Virus record (IMG/VR): IMGVR_UViG_3300045996_003089
Span: 1-24,612 of that record
From: a virus
DNA length: 24,612 nucleotides
Direction: 5' to 3' (one strand)
In this document: piece after piece, positions 7,767 through 14,175 of the stretch
Position numbering within the stretch: position 1 is the stretch's first letter
How the letters are laid out: the number at the start of each line of letters is the position of its first letter
Notes under the pieces: model-generated
Told to the model about the DNA's origin: nothing
Databases searched by the model: none
The model's input: the letters and a program-made list of their open reading frames with translations, nothing else
Program-made: the position numbers and the translations under genes

Positions 7767-8817
7767 CGAGCAGCCTCCTCCAGGCGGTTTGGTAGCGGTG
7801 CCTGACTTTGTCCCAGGTGTGGTCCGCGGCGGCGGCGCGCCAGTCGGGGTAGCCGTAGCCGGTGCCGGCGCCGCGGTAGCGGATCTCGTCGATCTTGCCC
7901 GCCAGCTCCTCGGCGTCGCGTGGCGTGGTGCGGTACCATTCGGGCACCAGGTCGGCGGCGCCGGCGCCCTTGCTGCACAGCACGGGGCGGCCGTGCGCCA
8001 TGGCCTCGACCACCTCGATGCCGAAGCCCTCGGTGACGCTGGGCTGCACGTAGAGCGAGACGCCGTTGTAGAAGTCGCTCACGTCGCCGACCCACCCGAG
8101 CACCTGGACGTTGCCGCGGCCCGCGGCGCGTATCATGTGCTGCACGAAGGGGTGGGTCGTGTGCCTGCCGGCGATCTTCAGCACCGCGTCCTTGTAGCGC
8201 AGCTTGCCCCACGCCTGGATCAGATAGATCAGCCCCTTGTCGGGGCCGACGGCGCCCAGGTAGCCTACGGTGAACGTCTTGGGCGGGGGCGCGACCCGTT
8301 CTGGCAGGTCGCAGCCGTGGGGGATGACTTCTATCGGGCCCGTGCGCCCCTGCCCTCGCACCACCTCCATGGAGTGCGTCGAAGGCACGATCAGCAGGTC
8401 GGCCTCCATGTACCCGCCCGCGTAGCGCTTGAACAGCCCGGGGTCGGTCAGGTGCGGGTAGTCGTACGACCCGGCTATCGCGACGTGCTCCTTGCGTGAC
8501 TCCTCGACGCTGTGCGCGGCACAGGTGTAGCTGACTTTGGCGCCCAGCTTCTTGAACCTGCTGACGGCGCGCGAGAAGGTCCCCGAGTAGATCTGCACCA
8601 ACTTCAGCTGGTCGAAATTCACGCCCCCCAGATGCGCGGCGCACACCGTCTCGTCCCAGTGCCACGGGTCGCCGCCACCGAGCAGCGCCGGCTCTAGCGT
8701 CTTACGGTCCACGACCGTACACGGGCCCAGCGCCTTCAGGGCCTCGGACTCTTGATAGGTCACCAGGCCGCCGCCCGAAGGGGTGCCCACCTCGTCGGCG
8801 GTGAGGTAGAGGTTCAA
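7747..8817 (-). CDS. GT4-type glycosyltransferase (GT-B fold), 356 aa
   Basis: Retaining glycosyltransferase of the GT4 type, transferring a sugar from a nucleotide donor to an unknown acceptor. The N-terminal Rossmann half is less conserved; it starts MNLYLTADEVG with a glycine-rich loop GTPSGGG. The hinge is IEVIPHGCD (162-170), the donor-site strand is VGYLGAVGPDKGL (184-196), and the signature EX7E is Glu263 and Glu271 in EGFGIEVVE. The start is TTG at 8817 in a TTGA overlap with the GroES-like gene and has GGGAG upstream; no ATG is available nearby in frame. Length is typical. Position among two further glycosyltransferases and several methyltransferases indicates assembly of a modified glycan. 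Confidence 0.9.
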   Translation of the reverse strand: MNLYLTADEVGTPSGGGLVTYQESEALKALGPCTVVDRKTLEPALLGGGDPWHWDETVCAAHLGGVNFDQLKLVQIYSGTFSRAVSRFKKLGAKVSYTCAAHSVEESRKEHVAIAGSYDYPHLTDPGLFKRYAGGYMEADLLIVPSTHSMEVVRGQGRTGPIEVIPHGCDLPERVAPPPKTFTVGYLGAVGPDKGLIYLIQAWGKLRYKDAVLKIAGRHTTHPFVQHMIRAAGRGNVQVLGWVGDVSDFYNGVSLYVQPSVTEGFGIEVVEAMAHGRPVLCSKGAGAADLVPEWYRTTPRDAEELAGKIDEIRYRGAGTGYGYPDWRAAAADHTWDKVRHRYQTAWRRLLDGSDRS

Positions 8818-9071
8818 CGTTCGGACTCCCGGGGCTCGTCGATCGCCTCCTCGTAGGCGCTGCCGTGCCGCTCGACCACGGCGATCACGTCGTCCTCGCG
8901 GACGATGATGATGCCGTTGCGCGAGTCGACGACGCGGTAGTCGGCGTCGTCGATGAACACCTCGTCGCCGTCCTCGAGGTCCTCGACGGCGGGGCCGACG
9001 TACTCGACGGTGTAGTTCGTCAGCCGTTTACGGAGCACGACGCAGTCGTTGCGCGGTCGGTAGGATATCAT
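8814..9071 (-). CDS. GroES/Cpn10-like small protein, 85 aa
   Basis: Resembles the 10-kDa co-chaperonin fold. An N-terminal strand PRNDCVVLRK (6-15) matches the usual P-x-x-D-x-V-x-V-x-x start. EYVGPAVED (23-31) and DGDEVFIDD (34-42) correspond to the central barrel, and IIIVREDDVIAVVE (54-67) matches the conserved closing strand of GroES. The stretch that normally holds the mobile loop that docks on GroEL is shortened to a few residues, so ordinary co-chaperonin action is doubtful. An acidic 18-residue tail follows. ATG 9071 has AGGAGA six bases upstream. Phages do encode GroES substitutes for capsid folding; alternatively this barrel was recruited as a structural part. Confidence 0.6.
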   Translation of the reverse strand: MISYRPRNDCVVLRKRLTNYTVEYVGPAVEDLEDGDEVFIDDADYRVVDSRNGIIIVREDDVIAVVERHGSAYEEAIDEPRESER

Positions 9072-9080
9072 GCGTCTCTC

Positions 9081-9467
9081 CTAAAAGTGCCCAGAGTACG
9101 TGAGCGGCTCCACCGACGGCGGCGACGGAGGCCCGACGATGATACTGCCGGAGGCGCCGTATAAATAAGGCGCCGTCGGCCAGGACCCGACTCCTATGGC
9201 GCCCGAGCAGACCACGCCGCTCACAATTGACATTGTTGGCCCCGGCCCGGCGGTGACGGTTAGGGGCTCTCGGTACCACGACCCGCCCGGCGTGAACCCG
9301 CCGCGCACGAGTTGCGCCGCGTCGGGGCGGCCCTCGTCGGTCAGCCAGTCGGCGAAGGCGTCGCGCGTCAGTTTGTCGCCGGGGTCGGTGCGCAGCAGGT
9401 GCGCGAACACGCGCTCCTGGGGCTTCATCAGCATTTCGGTGAGGTAGATGAATTCCTGAGGCGTCAC
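9081..9467 (-). CDS. Repeat-companion-like N-terminus with beta-rich C-terminus, 128 aa
   Basis: The N-terminal half (about 18-56), with LLRTDPGDKLTRDAFADWL and DEGRPDAAQLVR, closely follows the pattern of the 'repeat-companion' domain found at the start of many Planctomycete and Myxobacterial proteins (D-x-x-R-x-x-x-A-D-W-L-x-x-x-G). The second half (about 57-128) is Gly/Ser/Pro-rich and looks like a short virion beta segment, so the gene may be a fusion. The GTG at 9467 is chosen because it overlaps the FkbM stop (GTGA) and has AGGAGGG just upstream. Function unknown. Its value is mainly as a hint of host range. Confidence 0.65.
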   Translation of the reverse strand: MTPQEFIYLTEMLMKPQERVFAHLLRTDPGDKLTRDAFADWLTDEGRPDAAQLVRGGFTPGGSWYREPLTVTAGPGPTMSIVSGVVCSGAIGVGSWPTAPYLYGASGSIIVGPPSPPSVEPLTYSGHF

Positions 9468-10447
9468 ACGACCCTCCTGGCGCTGAGCGCCGCCTCGCGC
9501 GTCTTCGGCGTAAGGTCGAACGACGGCGGGCCTTTGAAGCACCACATATCGCACAGCAGCTCGCGGAGCTGGTTGTCCTTCAAGAACTCGCGCACTTTGT
9601 TCAGATCCACGAGGTCCAGTTCGCCCGTCTCGTGGTTCTCGATGCGCACCGTGAAGCCCAGCTCCTCGACGCGGTCGATCAGCTCGAACTCGCTGCCGCC
9701 CGTGTGCCGAAGCCCCAGGGCCCAGAGCTCCATCGACAGCGCGACGCCCGGCGACCGCGCCAGCGTGGCGGCGGCGCCGAGCAGCACCTGCTGCTCGCAG
9801 CCCTGCGTGTCGATCTTTATCAGGTCCACCTTGGCGCCGCCCAGCTCGTCGTCCAGCGTCGAGACGGTCACGCCGACGTGCTCGCGCGCCTCGTTCGGGT
9901 CGGGCCAGATCCTGTGGTCGCCGTTGTTGTCCACCGACTTCGGGCTGAAGTACAAATTGGCGAGGCCTACGTACGAGTACAGCGCCTTCTCACGCACCTC
10001 CGCCATGCCGTCCAGGCCGTTGAGCGTCAGGTTCTTGCGCAGCACGGCGGCGCAGCGGGGGTGCGGCTCGAAGGCGTAGACTCTGCCCGTAGGCCCGACC
10101 ATCTTCGCCAGGGGCACGGTGAACATGCCGATGTTGGCGCCCACGTCGACCACGGTGCCCCCCGGCCTCAGGTGCGCCCGCGCCATGTTCAGGTGCGCGT
10201 CGTCGCCGCCGCCCTTCTTCATGACGCGGCCGATGGCGTCGTCGTCGGTGATGAACACGAGCGACCCCGACGAGAACGCTAGCGACAGGTGGCCCCCGGC
10301 CAGCTCGCGGACCGCCTCGGCCTCGGCCCCCATGCCGTGGCCCGCCTGGCGCAGCGCCTCCTTCAGCAGGCAGGCGCACAGGGACCCGTTGTGTTCGCGC
10401 AGCACGGACCGGATCTTGTCGAGCTTATCGTCGGGGAGGGGGAACAT
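9464..10447 (-). CDS. FkbM-family methyltransferase, 327 aa
   Basis: SAM-dependent O-methyltransferase of the FkbM family, which commonly methylates sugars of surface polysaccharides and secondary metabolites. The core runs from about residue 90 to 290: VVDVGANIGMFTVPLA (99-114) binds SAM, VYAFEPHP (123-130) holds the acidic ligand, and DLIKIDTQGCEQQVLLGA (208-225) is the family signature with DTQG in place of the more frequent D-V-E-G. The first 85 residues are a helical extension. ATG 10447 overlaps the preceding glycosyltransferase stop as TGATG and follows a G-rich stretch. Its place between glycosyltransferase genes supports sugar methylation. Confidence 0.9.
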   Translation of the reverse strand: MFPLPDDKLDKIRSVLREHNGSLCACLLKEALRQAGHGMGAEAEAVRELAGGHLSLAFSSGSLVFITDDDAIGRVMKKGGGDDAHLNMARAHLRPGGTVVDVGANIGMFTVPLAKMVGPTGRVYAFEPHPRCAAVLRKNLTLNGLDGMAEVREKALYSYVGLANLYFSPKSVDNNGDHRIWPDPNEAREHVGVTVSTLDDELGGAKVDLIKIDTQGCEQQVLLGAAATLARSPGVALSMELWALGLRHTGGSEFELIDRVEELGFTVRIENHETGELDLVDLNKVREFLKDNQLRELLCDMWCFKGPPSFDLTPKTREAALSARRVV

Positions 10448-11487
10448 CACCAACCCCCCGTTTCGAGTGCTTCTTTGCACAGCTCTTCGTAGCGGGATAC
10501 CATGTTCTCGACGGAGAACTGTAGGGCGTGCTCGCGGCAGAGTTCACGATCTCTACTGCTTAAAGCTGCCGGAGTAGAAGAATAGAATTTGATTTGATCT
10601 ACGAGTTCCTCGTAGCTTCCAACTAAATTGACCTCACGCGCCCACACCGTTTCTTTCATGGCGCCGTAGCGCCAGGCGATGACGGGGCAGCCGCACAGCA
10701 TGGCCTCGACTGGCGCCAGGCCGAACGGCTCGCGGAAGCGCTGGTTGGGGTGCAGCAGGGCGTGCGCCTGCGTGAACCACCGCACGCACTCGCCGCGCGT
10801 CGCCGGGCCGACCATTCGGATCTGGTCGCCGTCGCACTGGGCCTTGCACCGCTCGAAGTAGTCGGGCTCGTGGGTGATGCTCGTGTCTCCCACCAGGTCG
10901 AGGCCGACTCCCGCCTCCTTGCACGCTTGAATGGCCAGGTCGGCGCCCTTGATGCTGCTGAACCGCGCCAGGAACAAAAACCGGTCGGTGCGGGGCACGC
11001 CGTAGATCGGCTTGTAGTAGTCGGGGTCGACGCCGTTGTAGGCGTAGCGCGCCTCGCGGTCGAACAGCGCCTCGAAGTGGTTGGCTTGGTCCTTGCTGAT
11101 GCACACGAAGCAGGGCTTCTCGACGGGGGGCAGCGTCTGGTACATCGTGTTGACGGGCGCGTGCATGACCCCGAGCACGGGCGCCTTCAGCACCCCCTCG
11201 GCCTTGAGCAGGTAGGAGTGCTTCTGCCAGCTGTTGTCGACGACGACATCGGCGCCCAGCAGGTGCTGCCAGTATTTCTGGTACGCCATGTGCTCGTCGT
11301 GCTGCCCGGCGGGGCCCGTCGGGAGCACCTTGGCGTGCTCGGCCCAGGAGCCGTCCGGGGCGACGAGCGTGACCTCGTGGCCACGCTTCGCCAGGCCCTC
11401 CGCCTGGAGCCAGGCGAGGTGTTCCAGGCCGCTGTAGCCGGGGGGCGGGCACGGGAAGACGGGCGTGCTGACGACGGTGACCTTCAT
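10447..11487 (-). CDS. GT4-type glycosyltransferase (GT-B fold), 346 aa
   Basis: Second GT-B retaining glycosyltransferase. The N-terminus MKVTVVSTPVFPCPPPGYSG with LAWLQAEGLAKRGHEVTLVA is typical of GT4 enzymes that act on polysaccharides. The hinge segment is YAYNGVDPDYY (148-158), the donor domain begins FLFLARFSSIKGADLAI (170-186), and EX7E is Glu253 and Glu261 in EPFGLAPVE. ATG 11487 overlaps the upstream stop as TGATG. The last 55 codons (about 10470-10640) are noticeably less GC-rich than the rest, which may mark a recombined end. Confidence 0.92.
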   Translation of the reverse strand: MKVTVVSTPVFPCPPPGYSGLEHLAWLQAEGLAKRGHEVTLVAPDGSWAEHAKVLPTGPAGQHDEHMAYQKYWQHLLGADVVVDNSWQKHSYLLKAEGVLKAPVLGVMHAPVNTMYQTLPPVEKPCFVCISKDQANHFEALFDREARYAYNGVDPDYYKPIYGVPRTDRFLFLARFSSIKGADLAIQACKEAGVGLDLVGDTSITHEPDYFERCKAQCDGDQIRMVGPATRGECVRWFTQAHALLHPNQRFREPFGLAPVEAMLCGCPVIAWRYGAMKETVWAREVNLVGSYEELVDQIKFYSSTPAALSSRDRELCREHALQFSVENMVSRYEELCKEALETGGW

Positions 11488-12164
11488 CAGGTGCTCGAGG
11501 TGGAGTCGACGGGTACGAAGCTGTGGTAGTCGGCCTGCGCGTAGCCGATGTGGCGGCAGCGGACGCTCGTGTCGACGAGCACCTTGTAGCCGAACTGCGT
11601 CTTGGCGCGCATGCACATGGTGAAGTCTTCGCTGAGCGCCTGCCCGGGCGGGAACAGGTGCTGCGCGTCCACGCGCCAGTCGAACACGGGCTTCTCGGGG
11701 CGGCGAGGGTCGGGGTTGGCGAAGAACTTCTCGAGGACGCCCCGCTTGATGAGCAGGCAGCCCGCGCCGACCACGTCCACCTCGAGCATCGGGTCCTGCG
11801 ATTTGGGGTCGGGCAGCTCGCGCACCCAGTCGCCGTTTTTGAGCATGACCGGGATGCCGTGCGGCGGGCTGCGGCGGCAGTAGACGCCGCTGACGATGTC
11901 GGCGTCGCGCGCCAGCAGTCGCGGCACGGCGTCGCGCGGGGGCACCACGTCGCTGTCGAGGAAGAAGACGTGCGAGAAGCCGTACTGGAGGGCCTGCTGG
12001 CACGCCTGGTTGCGCGCCATGTCGTACGGCATGCCCGCCAGGCCGATGAACTGCCCGGGGATCTGCAAATTGCGCAGCCCGAAGGCCCAGGCGACGGTGA
12101 CCGTGTCCACGTGCAGGATGGCGCCGAGGACGCGGTGCTGGTGCTGTTCCCAAGCTCCTGGCAT
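11487..12164 (-). CDS. GT-A fold glycosyltransferase (GT2-like), 225 aa
   Basis: Short GT-A glycosyltransferase. HVFFLDSDVVPP (65-76) carries the D-x-D motif (Asp70, Asp72) that binds the metal and nucleotide sugar. VSGVYCRR (91-98) and GAGCLLIKR (133-141) are conserved in this group. SEDFTMCMRA (178-187) supplies the acidic catalytic-site pair, and CRHIG with His205 fits the C-terminal metal ligand. At 225 residues it is a minimal catalytic domain, as often found in phages. ATG 12164 is preceded by GAGGG and lies in one copy of a 19-base direct repeat. It is probably the first enzyme of the glycan operon, and may add the first sugar to a protein acceptor (inference). Confidence 0.88.
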   Translation of the reverse strand: MPGAWEQHQHRVLGAILHVDTVTVAWAFGLRNLQIPGQFIGLAGMPYDMARNQACQQALQYGFSHVFFLDSDVVPPRDAVPRLLARDADIVSGVYCRRSPPHGIPVMLKNGDWVRELPDPKSQDPMLEVDVVGAGCLLIKRGVLEKFFANPDPRRPEKPVFDWRVDAQHLFPPGQALSEDFTMCMRAKTQFGYKVLVDTSVRCRHIGYAQADYHSFVPVDSTSST

Positions 12165-12178
12165 CAGTAAACCCTCAC
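12160..12178. repeat. 19-bp direct repeat, left copy
   Basis: Exact copy of the 19 bases at 12377-12395. On the minus strand it holds the stop of the 68-residue gene, a GAGGG ribosome-binding sequence and the ATG of the GT-A glycosyltransferase. Confidence 0.9.
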
Positions 12179-12381
12179 GATTCGACCATCTCGACCAGGA
12201 ACGTGTCGTCGCTCTCGTCGTACTCCTGTCGCACGACGCGGAAGGGCCACAGGCCGCCCCAGCTGGACATCTTCTGCAGGTCGCCCATCAGGTCCCCCGA
12301 CACCTCGAACAGCCCGGCCTCCAACCCGTCGAAACGCAGCTCGCCGTTGACGCAGCGGGTGGCGGACAGGACTTTGGGCAT
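12175..12381 (-). CDS. Small protein, 68 aa, flanked by a 19-bp direct repeat
   Basis: A 68-residue acidic protein (Asp/Glu-rich C-terminus ESDDTFLVEMVES), beta-alpha-beta in appearance, with no recognised family. The start ATG at 12381 overlaps the upstream stop as TGATG and uses the ribosome-binding sequence GAGGG in the right copy of the direct repeat. Its stop lies in the left copy, so the whole gene sits between the repeats like a cassette. Function unknown; the context is the start of the glycan operon. Confidence 0.7.
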   Translation of the reverse strand: MPKVLSATRCVNGELRFDGLEAGLFEVSGDLMGDLQKMSSWGGLWPFRVVRQEYDESDDTFLVEMVES

Positions 12382-12395
12382 CAGTAAACCCTCAC
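12377..12395. repeat. 19-bp direct repeat, right copy
   Basis: Second copy of the repeat at 12160-12178, with start points 217 bases apart. Here the same bases encode the last residues (RVY) and stop of the 59-residue gene and provide the start region of the 68-residue gene, so it is read in a different frame from the left copy. Confidence 0.9.
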
Positions 12396-12560
12396 CTGGC
12401 CCGACAGGTGCGGCAGCAGCGCGTCGAGCACCTGGGGCTGGAAGCAGTGGTCCATCATGCGACGCAGCAGGTCGGCCATGGGCAGGGAGCTCTCCTGGGA
12501 GAGCAGCCGCAGGCCGCTCATGCGGTTGTCGCTGGGGTGGAAGAGGAACTTGGAAGACAT
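12381..12560 (-). CDS. Small protein, possible ribbon-helix-helix type, 59 aa
   Basis: A 59-residue protein starting at ATG 12560. The segment SGLRLLSQESSLPMADLLRRMMDHC resembles the helix-turn-helix part of small ribbon-helix-helix DNA-binding proteins (helix, short turn with S-L-P-M-A, second helix), and a short N-terminal strand KFLFHP precedes it. That would make it a candidate regulator of the glycan operon, but a structural role cannot be excluded. A TTG at 12626 would extend the gene through the strong hairpin at 12590-12616, so the ATG is preferred. Only AGG with short spacing precedes it, and TATATA lies six bases upstream. Confidence 0.6.
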   Translation of the reverse strand: MSSKFLFHPSDNRMSGLRLLSQESSLPMADLLRRMMDHCFQPQVLDALLPHLSGQVRVY

Positions 12561-12589
12561 AGGACCTATATATCCTGGGCCCCAAGGGG

Positions 12590-12616
12590 GGCGGTTCGGG
12601 AACGACCCGAACCGCC
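12590..12616. terminator. Perfect 11-bp stem hairpin between fibre block and glycan block
   Basis: GGCGGTTCGGG and CCCGAACCGCC flank a 5-base loop with no mismatch. It lies in the 119-base gap between the 57-residue virion-like gene and the 59-residue gene, the longest gap in the minus-strand array. There is no T-run on either strand, so an attenuator, a processing stem or a factor-dependent stop is as likely as an intrinsic terminator. The rest of this gap shows nothing I can name. Confidence 0.55.
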
Positions 12617-12679
12617 AGATGGTCAACCAGGCAGCGATGCTGAGAGTAATCTACACGGGGGCCTAGGCGACGGTCAAGG

Positions 12680-12853
12680 TCAGTAATCGGGATTATCGGA
12701 AGTCCCCGTGACCGAAGCGCCCGTGACGTTGCCGCCCGTGATGTAGACGGTCTCCTTGACCTCCGAGGGCTGCTTGGGCGTCGCCGTGAAGGCCGAGTCG
12801 GGGAACTGGATGAGGGACTCGGTGGGGCAGACTTGGCTGAAGTCGATCGTCAC
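12680..12853 (-). CDS. Small virion-operon protein, 57 aa
   Basis: A 57-residue protein beginning at GTG 12853, which overlaps the upstream stop (GTGA) and has AGGAG seven bases before it. The C-terminal half (VYITGGNVTGASVTGTSDNPDY) repeats a short N/S-V-T-G pattern similar to the small glycine-rich virion proteins nearby. Unrecognised family; probably a minor virion or fibre-associated part. It is the last gene before the hairpin that ends the fibre block. Confidence 0.65.
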   Translation of the reverse strand: MTIDFSQVCPTESLIQFPDSAFTATPKQPSEVKETVYITGGNVTGASVTGTSDNPDY

Positions 12854-13524
12854 CCGCTGCTCCTTTGCATCACGAAGGCCATGGGCAGCGGGTCGCTGGT
12901 GCCGCCGCTGACGCCGTTGGCCGTGAACAGCAGCTTGACCGTGACCGCGTCCACGTCGCCGCTCGTCAGCGCCTGCAGGTTGTAGAACCCCCGGCCCACC
13001 TCGGTGAACGCGCCGCTCTGGAGCGCGCTCGGGGTGGTGGCGCCGTCGCGCCAGATCTGGCCGCTGACGACGCCCGACACGAACGGCGTGACGTGGTCGG
13101 CCGCCGACTTCAGGTAGAGCGGGAAGTTCAGCACCATCTCGCTGCGCGCCAGGCGCACGGGCGTGTTCCGCGCCAGCAGGCCGCTCGTCGCCAGGTCCGA
13201 GAGGGGCAGGCGCTTGGTGCCGTCCCACTCGACCTCGCCGCCCGCGAAGCAGTTGTCGGTCTGCGCGGGCGACCCCGCCGCCTGCTGCCGCGCGTCGATG
13301 TCGAACACGCCCGCGGGCACGGCGGCGGGGAAGTTGCCGACGTAGATGTTGCTGGCGCCCTGTTCGGTCAGCGCCACGTCGTAGTCCGTCCAGTGGTCCG
13401 AGTCGAAGCCCTCGAACCCGCCGGTGCCCCCCGACGTGCTCCAGACGCTGCTGCCGCTGCCCCGGATGAGGAAGTAGCAGGTCATCCCCGTGCCGGGGCC
13501 TTTCGTCTTCACCTCTCCGGGCAT
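12850..13524 (-). CDS. Virion structural protein, probable fibre or baseplate part, 224 aa
   Basis: A 224-residue protein with two beta-rich halves. The first has NIYVGNFPAAVPAGVFDIDA and a central GGEVEWDG. The second begins LARSEMVLNFPLYLKSAADH and contains QIWRDGATTPSALQSGAFTE and GRGFYNLQALTSGDVDA, followed by VTVKLLFTANGV. The pattern 'input value, Gly-rich step, gain over the strand' is typical of small beta domains in phage tail-tip and receptor-binding proteins, but I cannot name a family. ATG 13524 has GAGGTGA five bases upstream. It lies just after the methyltransferase gene, whose stop is 9 bases before. Confidence 0.75.
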   Translation of the reverse strand: MPGEVKTKGPGTGMTCYFLIRGSGSSVWSTSGGTGGFEGFDSDHWTDYDVALTEQGASNIYVGNFPAAVPAGVFDIDARQQAAGSPAQTDNCFAGGEVEWDGTKRLPLSDLATSGLLARNTPVRLARSEMVLNFPLYLKSAADHVTPFVSGVVSGQIWRDGATTPSALQSGAFTEVGRGFYNLQALTSGDVDAVTVKLLFTANGVSGGTSDPLPMAFVMQRSSG

Positions 13525-13533
13525 AGGCTCACC

Positions 13534-14175
13534 TCACGGCTTGTCCACTCGGAAACACAGCACCTTGAGCTCCACCTTGCGCGGCTCGTGCGGCTCGGGG
13601 GACAGCTCGTCGAACGTGTACTTTAGCACGTCTTCGGGCTGTTCGGTCAGGCGCTGCCCGAACAGCCCGAAGATCGACCTCGCCACCGACAGGTCGATCG
13701 TGTGGTTGTGGCGCGCGTTCGGCGCCACGTCGAACGTGACGAGCAGGCGCCCCTTCGACGCTAGTACGCGCCAGAGCTCGCGTACGACGCTCTGCGGGTC
13801 GTCGATGTGTTCGAGGACGGAGACGCACACGACGCGGCTGAAGACGTTCTCGTGGAACTGTGACAGCCTCTTGAGGTCTCCTTTGGCGCTGAGCACGCCG
13901 TTGACCGAGGGCTGCTTGGCCGTGTCGAGATCGACGTTGACGACCTGCACCCCCTTTTCACTCAGGAAGTGCTGTAGGGCGCCGTCGCCGCCCGCGGCGT
14001 CGAGGCACCACTGCCCGGGCTCGAACACGCCTTGCAGCGATACCCAGGGGTACTCGAAGGCGCGCGACCAGTGCTTCACGTCGTGGTGGGTGGCGTACCA
14101 GTGTTTCAAATCGCGCATCGGCGCATCGGTCTGCGCCCGCGCCCAACAGGAATCGAAGTTCTCGCCTCGCAGCAT
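13534..14175 (-). CDS. SAM-dependent methyltransferase among fibre genes, 213 aa
   Basis: Class I methyltransferase, type-11 pattern. WCLDAAGGDGALQHFL (56-71) is the SAM-binding loop, VVNVDLD (78-84) carries the acidic ligand and VCVSVLEHIDDP (116-127) is motif IV with the following helix. SKGRLLVTFDV is the post-core strand. The ATG at 14175 overlaps the stop of the 873-residue fibre gene (TGATG), so the enzyme is coupled to its fibre. This placement makes the fibre, or a glycan on it, a plausible substrate; that is inference. It is separated from the other methyltransferases by about 4 kb. Confidence 0.87.
   Translation of the reverse strand: MLRGENFDSCWARAQTDAPMRDLKHWYATHHDVKHWSRAFEYPWVSLQGVFEPGQWCLDAAGGDGALQHFLSEKGVQVVNVDLDTAKQPSVNGVLSAKGDLKRLSQFHENVFSRVVCVSVLEHIDDPQSVVRELWRVLASKGRLLVTFDVAPNARHNHTIDLSVARSIFGLFGQRLTEQPEDVLKYTFDELSPEPHEPRKVELKVLCFRVDKP

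Noticed and set aside
10599-10615. Inverted repeat CTACGAG-TTC-CTCGTAG
   Set aside because: It lies inside the coding sequence of a well-supported glycosyltransferase and is only 7 bp; probably chance.
12590-12616. Hairpin resembling the T-arm of a tRNA
   Set aside because: No acceptor stem, anticodon arm or CCA can be fitted around it.
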